Shown in pieces: positions 7,681 through 16,286 of a stretch of 64,000 bases of DNA; position 1 is the first letter of the stretch, and each line of letters starts with the position of its first letter. The position numbers were made by a program, and so were the translations under genes. Below the pieces are notes generated by a model, which did not search any database, had not been told where the DNA came from, and saw nothing but the letters and a program-made list of their open reading frames with translations. The stretch comes from MH13 sp042140245 (GTDB lineage: Bacteria > Pseudomonadota > Alphaproteobacteria > Rhizobiales > MH13), in NCBI RefSeq assembly GCF_042140245.1, contig NZ_CP159483.1:310001-374000 (forward strand), given 5' to 3'.

Positions 7681-9542
7681 CTGTCCATCTTCAGCGCTTT
7701 GATGAAGGCTTCCTGCGGGATATCGACCTTGCCGAATTGGCGCATCTTCTTCTTACCGGCCTTCTGCTTTTCCAGCAGTTTTCGTTTACGCGTCACGTCG
7801 CCGCCATAGCATTTGGCCGTCACGTCCTTCCGCAGGGCGCGGATCGTCTCACGGGCAATAATCTTGCCACCGATGGCCGCCTGGATCGGAATCACAAACA
7901 TGTGCTGAGGAATAAGATCCTTTAGCTTTTCGCACATCGCTCGGCCGCGATACTCCGCTTGGCTGCGATGCACCAAGATAGACAGCGCATCCACGGGATC
8001 AGAATTGACGAGGATCTGCATCTTAACCAGATCGCCCGCTTCATAGCCGGTGATTTGATAATCAAAACTTGCATAGCCTTTGGAGATGGATTTCAACCGA
8101 TCGTAGAAATCAAACACCACCTCATTGAGCGGCAGATTGTAAACCAACATCGCGCGGGCACCGACGTAGGACAGCTCTTTTTGGATGCCACGTCGTTCCT
8201 GGCAAAGCTTCAAGATCGGTCCGAGATACTCGTCCGGCGTCAGGATGGTCGCGGTGATCCAGGGCTCGCGGATTTCCTCGATCTTCATCACATCGGGCAT
8301 ATCGGCGGGGTTGTGGAGTTCTTCCACCTCCGGCTCGCCTTCATCATTGGCGCCCTTGCGCAGTTGGATCTCATAAACCACCGAAGGGGCCGTTGCGATG
8401 AGATCAAGATTGAACTCACGCTCCAGACGTTCCTGGATGATTTCCAAGTGCAAAAGGCCGAGGAACCCGCAGCGGAAGCCGAAGCCAAGCGCCGCGGAGC
8501 TTTCCATTTCAAACGAGAAACTTGCATCATTAAGGCGCAGTTTGCCCATGGCGGCGCGCAAGTCTTCAAAGTCCGCTGCATCGACTGGGAACAGGCCACA
8601 GAATACGACTGGCTGGGCAGGTTTGAAGCCTTCCAGCATGGTTTCGGTGGGCTTTTTTTCATCCGTGATCGTGTCGCCGACGCGAGTATCCGCCACCTCT
8701 TTGATCGAGGCGGTCATAAAACCGATCTCGCCAGGGCCGAGTTCATTGAGCGTCGCCAGCTTCGGCGTGATCACGCCCACCCGGTCCACGTCATAAGTCG
8801 CGCCGGTGCCCATCATGCGCACCTTCTGGCCTTTTTTCAGCTTGCCATCGATGACGCGAACCAGCACGACAACGCCGAGATAAGCATCGTACCAACTGTC
8901 GACCAGCATGGCTTTCAGCGTTGCATTGGGGTTGCCTTTGGGCGCTGGCAGGCGGGTGACGATCGCTTCAAGAACATCTTCAACGCCAAGGCCAGTTTTG
9001 GCTGAAATCATCACCGCGTCGGTGGCATCCAGACCGATCACATCCTCAATTTGCTGCTGCACGCGCTCCGGCTCGGCAGCAGGCAGATCGACTTTATTGA
9101 GCACCGGTACGATCTCATGATCGTTCTCAATCGCCTGATAGACATTGGCCAGCGTCTGCGCTTCGACGCCCTGAGACGCATCGACCACAAGCAATGAGCC
9201 TTCGCAGGCTGCCAGGGACCGATTCACCTCGTACGCGAAGTCCACATGGCCCGGCGTATCGATCAGGTTCAGTGTGTAGGTCTCACCGTCTTGCGCCTGA
9301 TAGAGCAAGCGGACAGTCTGCGCCTTAATAGTGATCCCGCGCTCGCGCTCGATATCCATCGAATCGAGGATCTGATCCTTCATCTCACGCTCGGTGAGAC
9401 CACCTGTCATTTGGATGAGGCGGTCGGCCAGCGTTGACTTGCCATGGTCGATATGCGCGACGATGGAAAAGTTGCGGATATGGCTGATTTCCACCGGTTC
9501 ATCGGCGGTACCAGCCTGGGGGGCAAGAGCGGTTTGGTTCAT
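7677..9542 (-). CDS. lepA: Elongation factor 4 (LepA)
   Basis: A translational GTPase with the G1 motif AHIDHGKST, G3 DTPGHVDF and G4 NKVDLP, then EF-G-like domains and the LepA-specific C-terminal domain (KCYGGDVTRKRKLLEKQKAGKKKMRQFG). LepA acts on the ribosome under stress, affecting translocation or initiation. The ATG at 9542 with AGGCGG upstream gives 621 residues, about 20 more than usual because of an N-terminal MNQTALAPQAGTADE-type leader before the GTPase domain. The stop shares the tetramer TTAG with the convergent amine oxidase gene. Confidence 0.96.
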   Translation of the reverse strand: MNQTALAPQAGTADEPVEISHIRNFSIVAHIDHGKSTLADRLIQMTGGLTEREMKDQILDSMDIERERGITIKAQTVRLLYQAQDGETYTLNLIDTPGHVDFAYEVNRSLAACEGSLLVVDASQGVEAQTLANVYQAIENDHEIVPVLNKVDLPAAEPERVQQQIEDVIGLDATDAVMISAKTGLGVEDVLEAIVTRLPAPKGNPNATLKAMLVDSWYDAYLGVVVLVRVIDGKLKKGQKVRMMGTGATYDVDRVGVITPKLATLNELGPGEIGFMTASIKEVADTRVGDTITDEKKPTETMLEGFKPAQPVVFCGLFPVDAADFEDLRAAMGKLRLNDASFSFEMESSAALGFGFRCGFLGLLHLEIIQERLEREFNLDLIATAPSVVYEIQLRKGANDEGEPEVEELHNPADMPDVMKIEEIREPWITATILTPDEYLGPILKLCQERRGIQKELSYVGARAMLVYNLPLNEVVFDFYDRLKSISKGYASFDYQITGYEAGDLVKMQILVNSDPVDALSILVHRSQAEYRGRAMCEKLKDLIPQHMFVIPIQAAIGGKIIARETIRALRKDVTAKCYGGDVTRKRKLLEKQKAGKKKMRQFGKVDIPQEAFIKALKMDS

Positions 9543-9629
9543 ATGCCGCCTATAGCATTGCGTCTGCATCCGGCAAAGGGATGATGGCGATGAGGGAAAC
9601 TCCGTTTGCGGACCAACTGCCGCACGTTT

Positions 9630-9840
9630 AGTGTCGCCACCGTTCAGGTGCCTGACCGATCATGCCAGCGTATGGCCGGTTGGGTGAAAAGGGAATGCGG
9701 GACAGGCCGACCCAAACAGGGGGCTTTAGCCGCAGCTGCCCACGCAACTGTAAGCGTGAGCCATATCTCCAAGACCACTGGATCGAGACGATCTGGGAAG
9801 GTGGGATGTGGTGATGATCGCGAGCCAGGAGACCTGCCTG
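9630..9840 (+). promoter_or_regulatory. Cobalamin riboswitch
   Basis: Conserved elements occur in order: CAGGTGCC, GGTTGGGTGAAAAGGGAATG, GCTGCCCACGCAACTGTAAGC, GGGAAGGTGGGA, GATGATCGCGAGCCAGGAG and the B12 box GCCAGGAGACCTGCC (9824-9838). This is the standard adenosyl-/aquocobalamin aptamer. It precedes a CbiM-like permease, so B12 should repress uptake of cobalt or a corrin-related substrate. The exact 5' edge is uncertain by about 10-20 nt. An apparent N-terminal extension of the downstream open frame through this region is not protein. Confidence 0.93.
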
Positions 9841-9858
9841 AGCATGAACCTATGACCC

Positions 9859-9886
9859 GCGCACGATGGGTGCGCTTTTCAGGAGT
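9859..9886 (+). promoter_or_regulatory. Leader hairpin beside the cbiM ribosome binding site
   Basis: A 6-bp stem GCGCAC/GTGCGC (9859-9864 with 9870-9875) is followed by TTTT and then the AGGAGT ribosome site (9881-9886). It lies between the B12 box and the start codon. It may act as the riboswitch expression platform, either as a short intrinsic terminator or by controlling access to the ribosome site. Confidence 0.5.
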
Positions 9887-9893
9887 GATCTTC

Positions 9894-10574
9894 ATGCATA
9901 TTGAACCGGGCGTCGTGGACGGCGCAAAACTTGTTTTGTCTTACGCAACCGCTGCTGGCGCTGCAGGCCTTGCCGCCAAAATGGCGTGGGACACAATCAG
10001 CAAGGATGGTTTCTTGTCGTTCGGCCTTCGTGCCGCCCTTTCAACTGTTGCCGTTTTCATCTTCTTTGAAGTCTTCTTCAAATATCCGGTCGGCGTATCG
10101 GAGGTGCACCTCATCTTGGGTGCCACGCTTTATCTGGTGTTTGGAGCTGGACCGGCGGCCATTGGTTTTGCCCTTGGGCTTTTGGCACAAGGCGTGCTTT
10201 TCGCTCCTGCCGATTTGCCGCAATACGCCATGAACGTGACCACGCTTGTTGTCCCGCTTTGGGCTGTTTCACTGCTTGCCAAACGCATCATTCCAACTGG
10301 CACAGCCTATGTGGATTTGCGTTACCGCGACGTGCTGGCGCTATCGGCCATGTATCAAGGTGGTGTGGTGGCTTGGGTTGCTTTCTGGGCGTTTTATGGC
10401 CAGGGCTTTGGAGCTGAAAACCTCTCGGCGGTTGGCACCTTCGGCGTTGCCTATATGACGGTGATTATTTTGGAGCCAGTTCTGGATCTGCTGATCCTGG
10501 CCGGCGCCAAAGCCCTTGGCTCAGTCGGCAAAGGCAATCCTTGGCTTTATGATCGATTGCACCACGCAGCATAA
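9894..10574 (+). CDS. CbiM-like energy-coupling factor permease (cobalt/B12-related)
   Basis: A 226-residue integral membrane protein that begins MHIEPG, the metal-binding N-terminus of CbiM-type S-components; the start Met and His2 are essential in that family. At least six hydrophobic segments can be seen. CbiM proteins import Co2+ for cobalamin synthesis, normally with CbiN, CbiQ and CbiO. No partner genes are nearby, and the gene is flanked by a terminator at 10600. The B12 riboswitch upstream supports the role. The ATG at 9894 has AGGAGT 7 bp upstream. It may use an ECF module encoded elsewhere or work alone; which one is inference. Confidence 0.85.
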   Translation: MHIEPGVVDGAKLVLSYATAAGAAGLAAKMAWDTISKDGFLSFGLRAALSTVAVFIFFEVFFKYPVGVSEVHLILGATLYLVFGAGPAAIGFALGLLAQGVLFAPADLPQYAMNVTTLVVPLWAVSLLAKRIIPTGTAYVDLRYRDVLALSAMYQGGVVAWVAFWAFYGQGFGAENLSAVGTFGVAYMTVIILEPVLDLLILAGAKALGSVGKGNPWLYDRLHHAA

Positions 10575-10599
10575 CGATCACGACCAGGTTAGTGTGATG

Positions 10600-10629
10600 A
10601 AACCGGCGGCGCTGTCCGCCGGTTTTTTT
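10600..10629 (+). terminator. Rho-independent terminator after the CbiM-like gene
   Basis: The stem AACCGGCGG/CCGCCGGTT has a 6-nt loop and is followed by a run of seven T. It closes the riboswitch-cbiM unit. Confidence 0.88.
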
Positions 10630-10683
10630 GTGCCGTTGACCTCCGTCATTGCTTCGCCACCCTGCTCTGCACGATAGGGTCGT

Positions 10684-11631
10684 ATGGCCTCTTCCCCCTA
10701 TCATTGTGTGCTCGGCGCTGGCCCCGCTGGTTGGAGTGTTGCGCGGCAACTTGCTGCGCTCGATGCCAGTGTGACGCTTGTGAGTCGGCGCGTGCCGTCT
10801 GGTTTGCCAAAAGGCGTTCAACACACTGTTGCAGACCTTTCCAACCCCGATGATGCGAAGGCAACGCTTAGCCGGGCGCGCGTCATCTATCACTGTGCTG
10901 CCCCTCGCTATGATCGCTGGGCACAAGACTTCCCTCGCCTTCAGTCAAGCATCATCGATGCCGCCGCCAACGCCGGTGCAAAGCTTGTGGTACTCGACAA
11001 TGCCTATGGGTATGGACAGACTGGCGTTCTCATCGAAGCGACGCCCATGCAAGCATCAGGCAAAAAAGGTGCCCTGCGTGCGCGGATGGCCGATGATCTG
11101 CTCAAACGGCACAAGACCGGTGATGTTCAAGCGGTTTTGGCCAGAGCGTCTGATTTCGTTGGGCCACGTGTTCGCATTGCTGCGCTTGGCGAGCGGTATT
11201 GGCCCCGCATTCTAGCGGGCAAGAAACCAGCCTGGATCGGCAATCCCGATTTGCCGCACAGTCACACCAACATTGATGATCTTGGGCGCGCGATGATCAC
11301 ACTGAGCAATGCGCCAGAGGATGCCTACGGCCGTGCCTGGCATGTGCCCACTGCACCGGCGCTTTCAGCCAATCAAATCGCCACGATTGCCTTTGCACAA
11401 CTGGACATGGCACCGAAGCCTGTTGGCGCGATGAGCGCACTGACCCAGACGCTGCTCAGCCCGTTCATTCCTGTGCTGAGAGAGGTCGCGGAGGTGCGCT
11501 ATCAGTGCGATGCACCTTTTGTGCTCGACAGTTCAGCCTTCCAAGCTAAGTTCGGCATGGCGCCGCGGTCTATGGAAACGACGATTGCTGAGACATTGAC
11601 TTGGTGGCGCAACCTGCCGCCAGAAAGCTAG
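10684..11631 (+). CDS. NAD(P)-binding epimerase/dehydratase-like protein
   Basis: A 315-residue extended-SDR-like protein. The N-terminal dinucleotide motif is VLGAGPAG (about 9-16), there is a substrate-domain Tyr in LDNAYGYGQTGV, and the rest resembles sugar-nucleotide epimerases (HSHTNIDDLGRAMITL). The classical YxxxK is not obvious: an AYGYGQ segment is present instead, so catalysis may differ. The ATG at 10684 follows a terminator, so the gene has its own promoter. It is convergent with the 2OG oxygenase gene. The specific reaction is unknown. Confidence 0.75.
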   Translation: MASSPYHCVLGAGPAGWSVARQLAALDASVTLVSRRVPSGLPKGVQHTVADLSNPDDAKATLSRARVIYHCAAPRYDRWAQDFPRLQSSIIDAAANAGAKLVVLDNAYGYGQTGVLIEATPMQASGKKGALRARMADDLLKRHKTGDVQAVLARASDFVGPRVRIAALGERYWPRILAGKKPAWIGNPDLPHSHTNIDDLGRAMITLSNAPEDAYGRAWHVPTAPALSANQIATIAFAQLDMAPKPVGAMSALTQTLLSPFIPVLREVAEVRYQCDAPFVLDSSAFQAKFGMAPRSMETTIAETLTWWRNLPPES

Positions 11632-11651
11632 GTTGATGCAGGTCGAGGGGT

Positions 11652-12701
11652 CTAGTCTTCCTGGCGATGCGCATACGTCTCGGTGATACGTTGCTCCACA
11701 TAAGCGCCGGCCTGGATCGGTTCATAGCGCGGTGGGTTGCTGGCTGATTGGCAGCTTTCCAGCACAGCGATCTCCACATCGGGATTGGTGCCAAAGAACA
11801 GCGGGATGGAATAGCGCTGTTTGCCAGAGCGGTTGATCGCGCGATGGATGGTTGATTTGAAGTAGTCGTTCGTCCAACGCTCCATCATGTCGCCGACATT
11901 GACGATAAACGCGCCTTCCACCGGCGGGGCTTCGATCCACTCGCCAGCGGCATTCAGCACCTGCAAGGCAGCCTTCTCATCGGTACAAAGGATGGTGAAA
12001 CACTCATAGTCCGAGTGGGCGCCGATGCCGATCTGCTTCTCATCAATCTTACCCTCTTGTGGAGGATAGTGAAGGACACGTGCCACGGCCAACGGCTTGG
12101 TGATTTTGGGTGTGAAATAGTCTTCAGGCAGTTCCAATGCCAAAGCAAACGCTTGAAAAATGCGTGCACCAAAGGTCAGCGCTTCTTCATGATACGTGAG
12201 CAGCGTCTGACGAAAATCATTCATGCCTTCGTGGTTAGGGTCCGGCCATTGGTTAGGTGCATAGCCAAACAGCCCTTTGGCAAGGTCAGGATCATCAGCA
12301 TCCATCTCCAATGCAAAATCAAACGCCTCGTGCATATCGCCTTTAGCAGTGGGATCAGTGTTCTCTCCAAGCAATGCGGTGTACCCGCGATTGTTGTCAG
12401 ACTTTTCAACACTGATTGTCTGCTTGATCATATCGGGCAAGGCGAAGAAACGGTGAGCTGCGGCAAAGGTGTTGTCGATCACCTTTTTGGGCACACCATG
12501 GTTGAGCGCATAGAAGAAGCCGACCTCCGTGCAGGCTTTGCGCACTTCAGCGCCAACCTTGGCGCGCTCAGCAGGATCGTCAGAAAGCATCGGGCCGAAG
12601 TCGATCAAGGGAATGGCGTCAAACGGTGTGGGTTTGGCCTCAAGACCAAACTCAAAAAAAGCCCGTGGGCCATTGCCAGTATCGACTGTTGCGATGCTCA
12701 T
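11652..12701 (-). CDS. 2-oxoglutarate/Fe(II)-dependent oxygenase, isopenicillin N synthase family
   Basis: A 349-residue protein with an N-terminal DIOX_N-type region (IPLIDFGPM) and a 2OG-Fe(II) double-stranded beta-helix. Metal ligands are the HxD in GAHSDYECFTIL and a distal His in the KSTIHRAIN segment; the 2-oxoglutarate-binding Arg-x-Ser is in RYSIPLFFG. Bacterial members of this group oxidise diverse small molecules, and the substrate is not predictable. The ATG at 12701 has AAGGAG 6 bp upstream; a GTG one codon earlier is less likely. Confidence 0.88.
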   Translation of the reverse strand: MSIATVDTGNGPRAFFEFGLEAKPTPFDAIPLIDFGPMLSDDPAERAKVGAEVRKACTEVGFFYALNHGVPKKVIDNTFAAAHRFFALPDMIKQTISVEKSDNNRGYTALLGENTDPTAKGDMHEAFDFALEMDADDPDLAKGLFGYAPNQWPDPNHEGMNDFRQTLLTYHEEALTFGARIFQAFALALELPEDYFTPKITKPLAVARVLHYPPQEGKIDEKQIGIGAHSDYECFTILCTDEKAALQVLNAAGEWIEAPPVEGAFIVNVGDMMERWTNDYFKSTIHRAINRSGKQRYSIPLFFGTNPDVEIAVLESCQSASNPPRYEPIQAGAYVEQRITETYAHRQED

Positions 12702-12827
12702 CACTCACTCCTTGAAAACGCTCAAGGGTAAGATGCCGCGCGCGGCCATCGCCGTCAAAGCGCAATTGGCGGCAAGGCTGCCCTTCTTGTGGGCATTCGC
12801 CTTGCGCGCTTTCAGTGGACTGTTTGG

Positions 12828-14315
12828 CTAGGCGGCCAGTTTTTGGCGCGCACCCTCAATTTCCGCCAACAGTGTTTCGGCCTGCTGGAGCAAAGAGCCT
12901 GACCCTTGCTCAACCTGGCCCATTTCCTGTTCGATTGCTTCAACGGCTGACACAACACCACACAGCTCGCCCGATACGCCTTTGGCGTTATCTGAGGCCC
13001 CATCCATACTGGACGCGATCTCGTTGGTGGCCGCCGACTGCTGACTGACAACAGAGGCGAGATCGGCAAGCGTCTCGTTGATCTCACCGATGACGCCATG
13101 AATACCGCTCAGCCCATCGGCAGCGCCGGATGAGGCATCTTGAATGCCTGCAATCTGACCAGAGATTTCTTCAGTTGCCTTACCAGTTTGCTCGGCCAAC
13201 GATTTCACCTCAGATGCCACGACGGCAAAACCACGTCCGGCCTCGCCAGCACGCGCGGCTTCAATGGTGGCGTTGAGGGCGAGCAGATTGGTCTGTTCCG
13301 CGATATCGGAGATCAGTTCGATCACGCGGTGGATTGCGTCGGCACGCTCCACCAAGGATCGCACCGTGACCATTGCCTCTTCGGCGCTTTGGGCACCGGC
13401 CTGCGAGTGCTCGCGCGAGGCATTCAAGCGATTGGAAATTTCGGCGATTGACTGGTCCAATTCAACAGTGGTGGCAGCAACGGAGGCAATACGGTCCGCA
13501 GCCTGACCAGCATCCGTGGTGATCTCGGTCGCCAAGGCCTTGCTCGATTGGGTTTTTCCGGTGACCGACTGGGCTGCACCTCCCAATTGCTGAGCGGTGT
13601 CACGTAGCGTCGACACCACTTCGGATGCACGTTCTTGCAACTGATCGATGACCGCAGCAGAGCGTTCACGACGATCACGTTCTTCCTGCGCGCTGACATT
13701 CAGATCAGCGGAAAGAGCATCGGCTTTGCTTTGCGCGTCACGTGCATCATCAACGGCCAGTTTCGATGCACGCAGAGCCGCTTCCAGCGCGTGCGTAAGG
13801 AAGACCAAGGCGGCTGTTTGAGCGATAAGAATAACGGCGTGAACCAACACACGCGCAATGCTCATACCTTCGGGAAATACGGCAAAGGGCAGCAAGAAGT
13901 TGAATGATAAATGATGCACGGCTGTGATGGCCGCGCCGATTACGATGGGGCGCCAGTCACACCAGGCCGCCAAAATGGCCAGACTGGCAAAGAAGTACAT
14001 GTGCATGTCGATCTGGTAGGCATGACCGGTAAAAGCCATCACCAAGAACGCCACTTGAGCCATCATCGCCAAGGCGGAAAGGTCGCGGGTGAGCTGAACA
14101 GATCCATACTTCCACCAAGAGAACGTGGTTGCAGCCGCCAGGACAGCACCAGCCGGCACCAAGAACAGTGGCGCCTGCTCGGTGACAAACATCACCGACA
14201 TGGCAATCAAGCCCACGTTCAACCACAACAGTGGAACGAGCACCCGAGCGAACTGGGCGCGTAATTTGGAAAGTGCGTTGTCGGTGGCCAAAATGGCTGA
14301 AGATGTATCGCTCAT
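12828..14315 (-). CDS. Methyl-accepting chemotaxis protein with a six-helix membrane sensor
   Basis: A 495-residue chemoreceptor. The first 175 residues form about six membrane helices with short loops and no periplasmic ligand domain; one loop carries AITAVHHLSFNFLLPFAVFPEG. There is no recognisable HAMP domain. A coiled-coil leads into the MCP signalling hairpin, whose tip reads ISDIAEQTNLLALNATIEAARAGEAGRGFAVVASEV, the CheA/CheW contact site. The ATG at 14315 overlaps the stop of the small upstream gene (ATGA). A membrane-embedded sensor suggests detection of a lipophilic or energy-related signal, which is inference. Confidence 0.9.
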   Translation of the reverse strand: MSDTSSAILATDNALSKLRAQFARVLVPLLWLNVGLIAMSVMFVTEQAPLFLVPAGAVLAAATTFSWWKYGSVQLTRDLSALAMMAQVAFLVMAFTGHAYQIDMHMYFFASLAILAAWCDWRPIVIGAAITAVHHLSFNFLLPFAVFPEGMSIARVLVHAVILIAQTAALVFLTHALEAALRASKLAVDDARDAQSKADALSADLNVSAQEERDRRERSAAVIDQLQERASEVVSTLRDTAQQLGGAAQSVTGKTQSSKALATEITTDAGQAADRIASVAATTVELDQSIAEISNRLNASREHSQAGAQSAEEAMVTVRSLVERADAIHRVIELISDIAEQTNLLALNATIEAARAGEAGRGFAVVASEVKSLAEQTGKATEEISGQIAGIQDASSGAADGLSGIHGVIGEINETLADLASVVSQQSAATNEIASSMDGASDNAKGVSGELCGVVSAVEAIEQEMGQVEQGSGSLLQQAETLLAEIEGARQKLAA

Positions 14316-14725
14316 GAGATGTCTCTCGTTCTGGCGGCGGAAGAAGGTTCGGTGAAACATCCAGCAAGCAGCGCTGGATGGAGCAGAAGAACAGCACCTG
14401 CATCAGACAAAGCGGCGCGGAACTGCGATGCAGACTGTTCGGCACGGGGTGCTGCTATCGCTAACCAGGGGTAGCGACTCTGGCGAACAAGCACGCCATC
14501 GGCCTCAGCAACCGTGCGCATCAGGCCGGCAGGGGCCGTATGGGGTGGCACAATAACCGCGAAAGATGCGCCTTCCGCAGGCCGTGCAGCGAAGGCTGCA
14601 AGAGAGCCCAGAAAGACCGCGAGTACAGCAAACATCGCCAACCGATAGGTCAAGCGCGAGGGCGTTTGGTGATCGACCGGCTGATCGCTAAACGATGCGG
14701 CAATGGACAAAAAGAGCTCCCTCAT
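14312..14725 (-). CDS. Small membrane-anchored protein coupled to a chemoreceptor, unknown function
   Basis: A 137-residue protein that I do not recognise. It has a hydrophobic segment (LAMFAVLAVFLGSLAAFAA, about residues 29-47), which is a signal anchor or signal peptide. A short domain follows, with alternating hydrophobic strands (FAVIVPPH, AVLLLHPALLAGCF), ending TRDIS. The stop overlaps the chemoreceptor start as ATGA, so the two are translated together and may form one sensory unit. The start is uncertain: GTG at 14728, ATG at 14725, or a later Met just before the hydrophobic run. Confidence 0.6.
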   Translation of the reverse strand: MRELFLSIAASFSDQPVDHQTPSRLTYRLAMFAVLAVFLGSLAAFAARPAEGASFAVIVPPHTAPAGLMRTVAEADGVLVRQSRYPWLAIAAPRAEQSASQFRAALSDAGAVLLLHPALLAGCFTEPSSAARTRDIS

Positions 14726-14942
14726 CACACGATGTGTGACCCAAAGGGAATTCTATACGCAATAGAACGTAAAGAGGGTGCTAACGCTTTGCATCAAGAC
14801 GCTTTAACAGACTGATTTCTCTTTCTTTTTACCCCGCGTCAAGTTGATTATTATCCCCTAATGCACACCAGGTAAACTTGTATCAGGGCCGTGATTTGGT
14901 ATGTTGGCTTGCCGAACAGCTCGACATGGGCAATGACACCCC

Positions 14943-15443
14943 ATGTCTGAGATTTTGATCCGCCCGGCGATCGACGCTGACTTGCCTGCCATTCTGGCCA
15001 TCTACAACGATGCTGTTGCGACCACGACGGCGATCTGGAATGAGCGCCTGAGCGACTTGGATGACCGGCGGCATTGGTGGCAAGATCGTGTTAAACAGGG
15101 ATTTCCTGTGCTGGTGGCCGAGCTCAATGGTGCGTGCACAGGCTACGCGACCTACGGCCCGTTTCGCCCCAATGATGGCTACAAACACAGCCGTGAGCTG
15201 TCGATCTATGTCGATGCGGCCCATCGCGGAAAAGGGATTGCCAGCAAGCTCATGAATGCGCTGGAAGGGCGCGCTCGGGCCGACGGTGTGCATGTGCTCG
15301 TTGGCGGACTTGAGGCGGAAAACACTGCCTCGCTTGCTCTACACGCTAAGCATGGCTTCGAGCAGGTCGCCCATCTGAAGCAGGTGGGTCGCAAGTTCGA
15401 CCGCTGGCTGGATCTGGTGCTGATGCAGAAGGTGTTGGATTAG
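14943..15443 (+). CDS. GNAT N-acetyltransferase, phosphinothricin acetyltransferase-like
   Basis: A 166-residue GNAT protein resembling Pat/Bar/MnaT acetyltransferases. It has the N-terminal IRPAIDADLPAILAIYNDAV segment, the acetyl-CoA site DAAHRGKGIASKLM, and a C-terminal FEQVAHLKQVGRKFDRWLDLVLMQ. Relatives acetylate phosphinothricin, methionine sulfone or other amino acid analogues; in most genomes the true substrate is an ordinary metabolite. The gene ends in a 4-bp TTAG overlap with the convergent gene at 15440. Confidence 0.88.
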   Translation: MSEILIRPAIDADLPAILAIYNDAVATTTAIWNERLSDLDDRRHWWQDRVKQGFPVLVAELNGACTGYATYGPFRPNDGYKHSRELSIYVDAAHRGKGIASKLMNALEGRARADGVHVLVGGLEAENTASLALHAKHGFEQVAHLKQVGRKFDRWLDLVLMQKVLD

Positions 15444-16282
15444 AGCAACCCGGCCAAACCTTCACGGTAGGTTGGATAGAGCATAGGCCCGAACGCCTTT
15501 TTGATCTTGGCGTTCGAAACCCGCTTGTTCTCACCATAGAACGACCGCCCCATGGGTGAGAGGTCGGCGTCTTCAAAGGCAATCTCAGGCGGCGGTTCAA
15601 CGCCAACCAGCGACGATGCATGCGCGATCACATTTTGGGGCGGGCAAGGCTCATCGTCTGTAACATTGAAGATGCCGCCGACACTTTGCGCTGCCCCCGA
15701 CGCAACAACACGGCCGATATCATCGACATGGATGCGATTGAAAACTTGGCCAGGCTTGATGATGCGGCGGGCCGTACCATCACGCACTTTGTCGAGCGCT
15801 GAGCGGCCTTGCCCATAAATCCCGGCCAACCGAAAGACACCAAGCGCAAAACCGATCTTGGCCTGCCGGTGGAGCCACGCCTTCTCAGCCGCCACACGCA
15901 GTTTTGAGCGCTTGCTTTGCGGATCGGCAGGCGTCGTCTCATCAATCCAAGCGCCGTCATGATTGCCATAGACGCCGACGGTGGAGAGATAGCCAACCCA
16001 TTGCAAATCCCGCGCCACAGCAATCTCATGCTGAGCCAGCAAGGGATCGCCTACGTCGCCAGGCGCGGCGGACATAATGAGATGGGTTGCCGACGCCAGA
16101 GCAGACGCAAGACCGTCTGATGGAGCGGTGCCATCAAACACCACAGCATCAAGACCATCGGCGCGCAGCTGCTCGGCCTTTTCCGCTGTTCGTGTGGTGA
16201 CAGTCAGACTTTCAAAGCCATTGTCCAGAGCCTGGTGAATTGCCCTGGAGGAATAGCCATAGCCGACAATCACCAGCCTCAT
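15440..16282 (-). CDS. SDR/YeeZ-like NAD(P)-binding protein
   Basis: A 280-residue atypical SDR with the N-terminal motif VGYGYSSRAI, a STVGVYGNHDGAWIDE segment holding the Tyr of the epimerase-type active site, and GIYGQGRSALDKVRDG. It resembles the YeeZ/NAD-dependent epimerase group of unknown substrate. It starts 4 bp after fabI stops on the same strand, so it is probably the last gene of a fabA-fabB-fabI operon. Its link to lipid metabolism rests only on that position. Confidence 0.78.
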   Translation of the reverse strand: MRLVIVGYGYSSRAIHQALDNGFESLTVTTRTAEKAEQLRADGLDAVVFDGTAPSDGLASALASATHLIMSAAPGDVGDPLLAQHEIAVARDLQWVGYLSTVGVYGNHDGAWIDETTPADPQSKRSKLRVAAEKAWLHRQAKIGFALGVFRLAGIYGQGRSALDKVRDGTARRIIKPGQVFNRIHVDDIGRVVASGAAQSVGGIFNVTDDEPCPPQNVIAHASSLVGVEPPPEIAFEDADLSPMGRSFYGENKRVSNAKIKKAFGPMLYPTYREGLAGLL

Positions 16283-16286
16283 GGTG

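Noticed and set aside
7959..9005. 348-codon open frame antisense to lepA
   Set aside because: It is a shadow of a strongly conserved gene, with low-complexity His/Arg/Ile-rich composition and no recognisable motif.
9606..9893. 96-residue N-terminal extension of the CbiM-like protein
   Set aside because: It overlaps the cobalamin riboswitch, and the family begins exactly at MHI with a good ribosome site at 9881.
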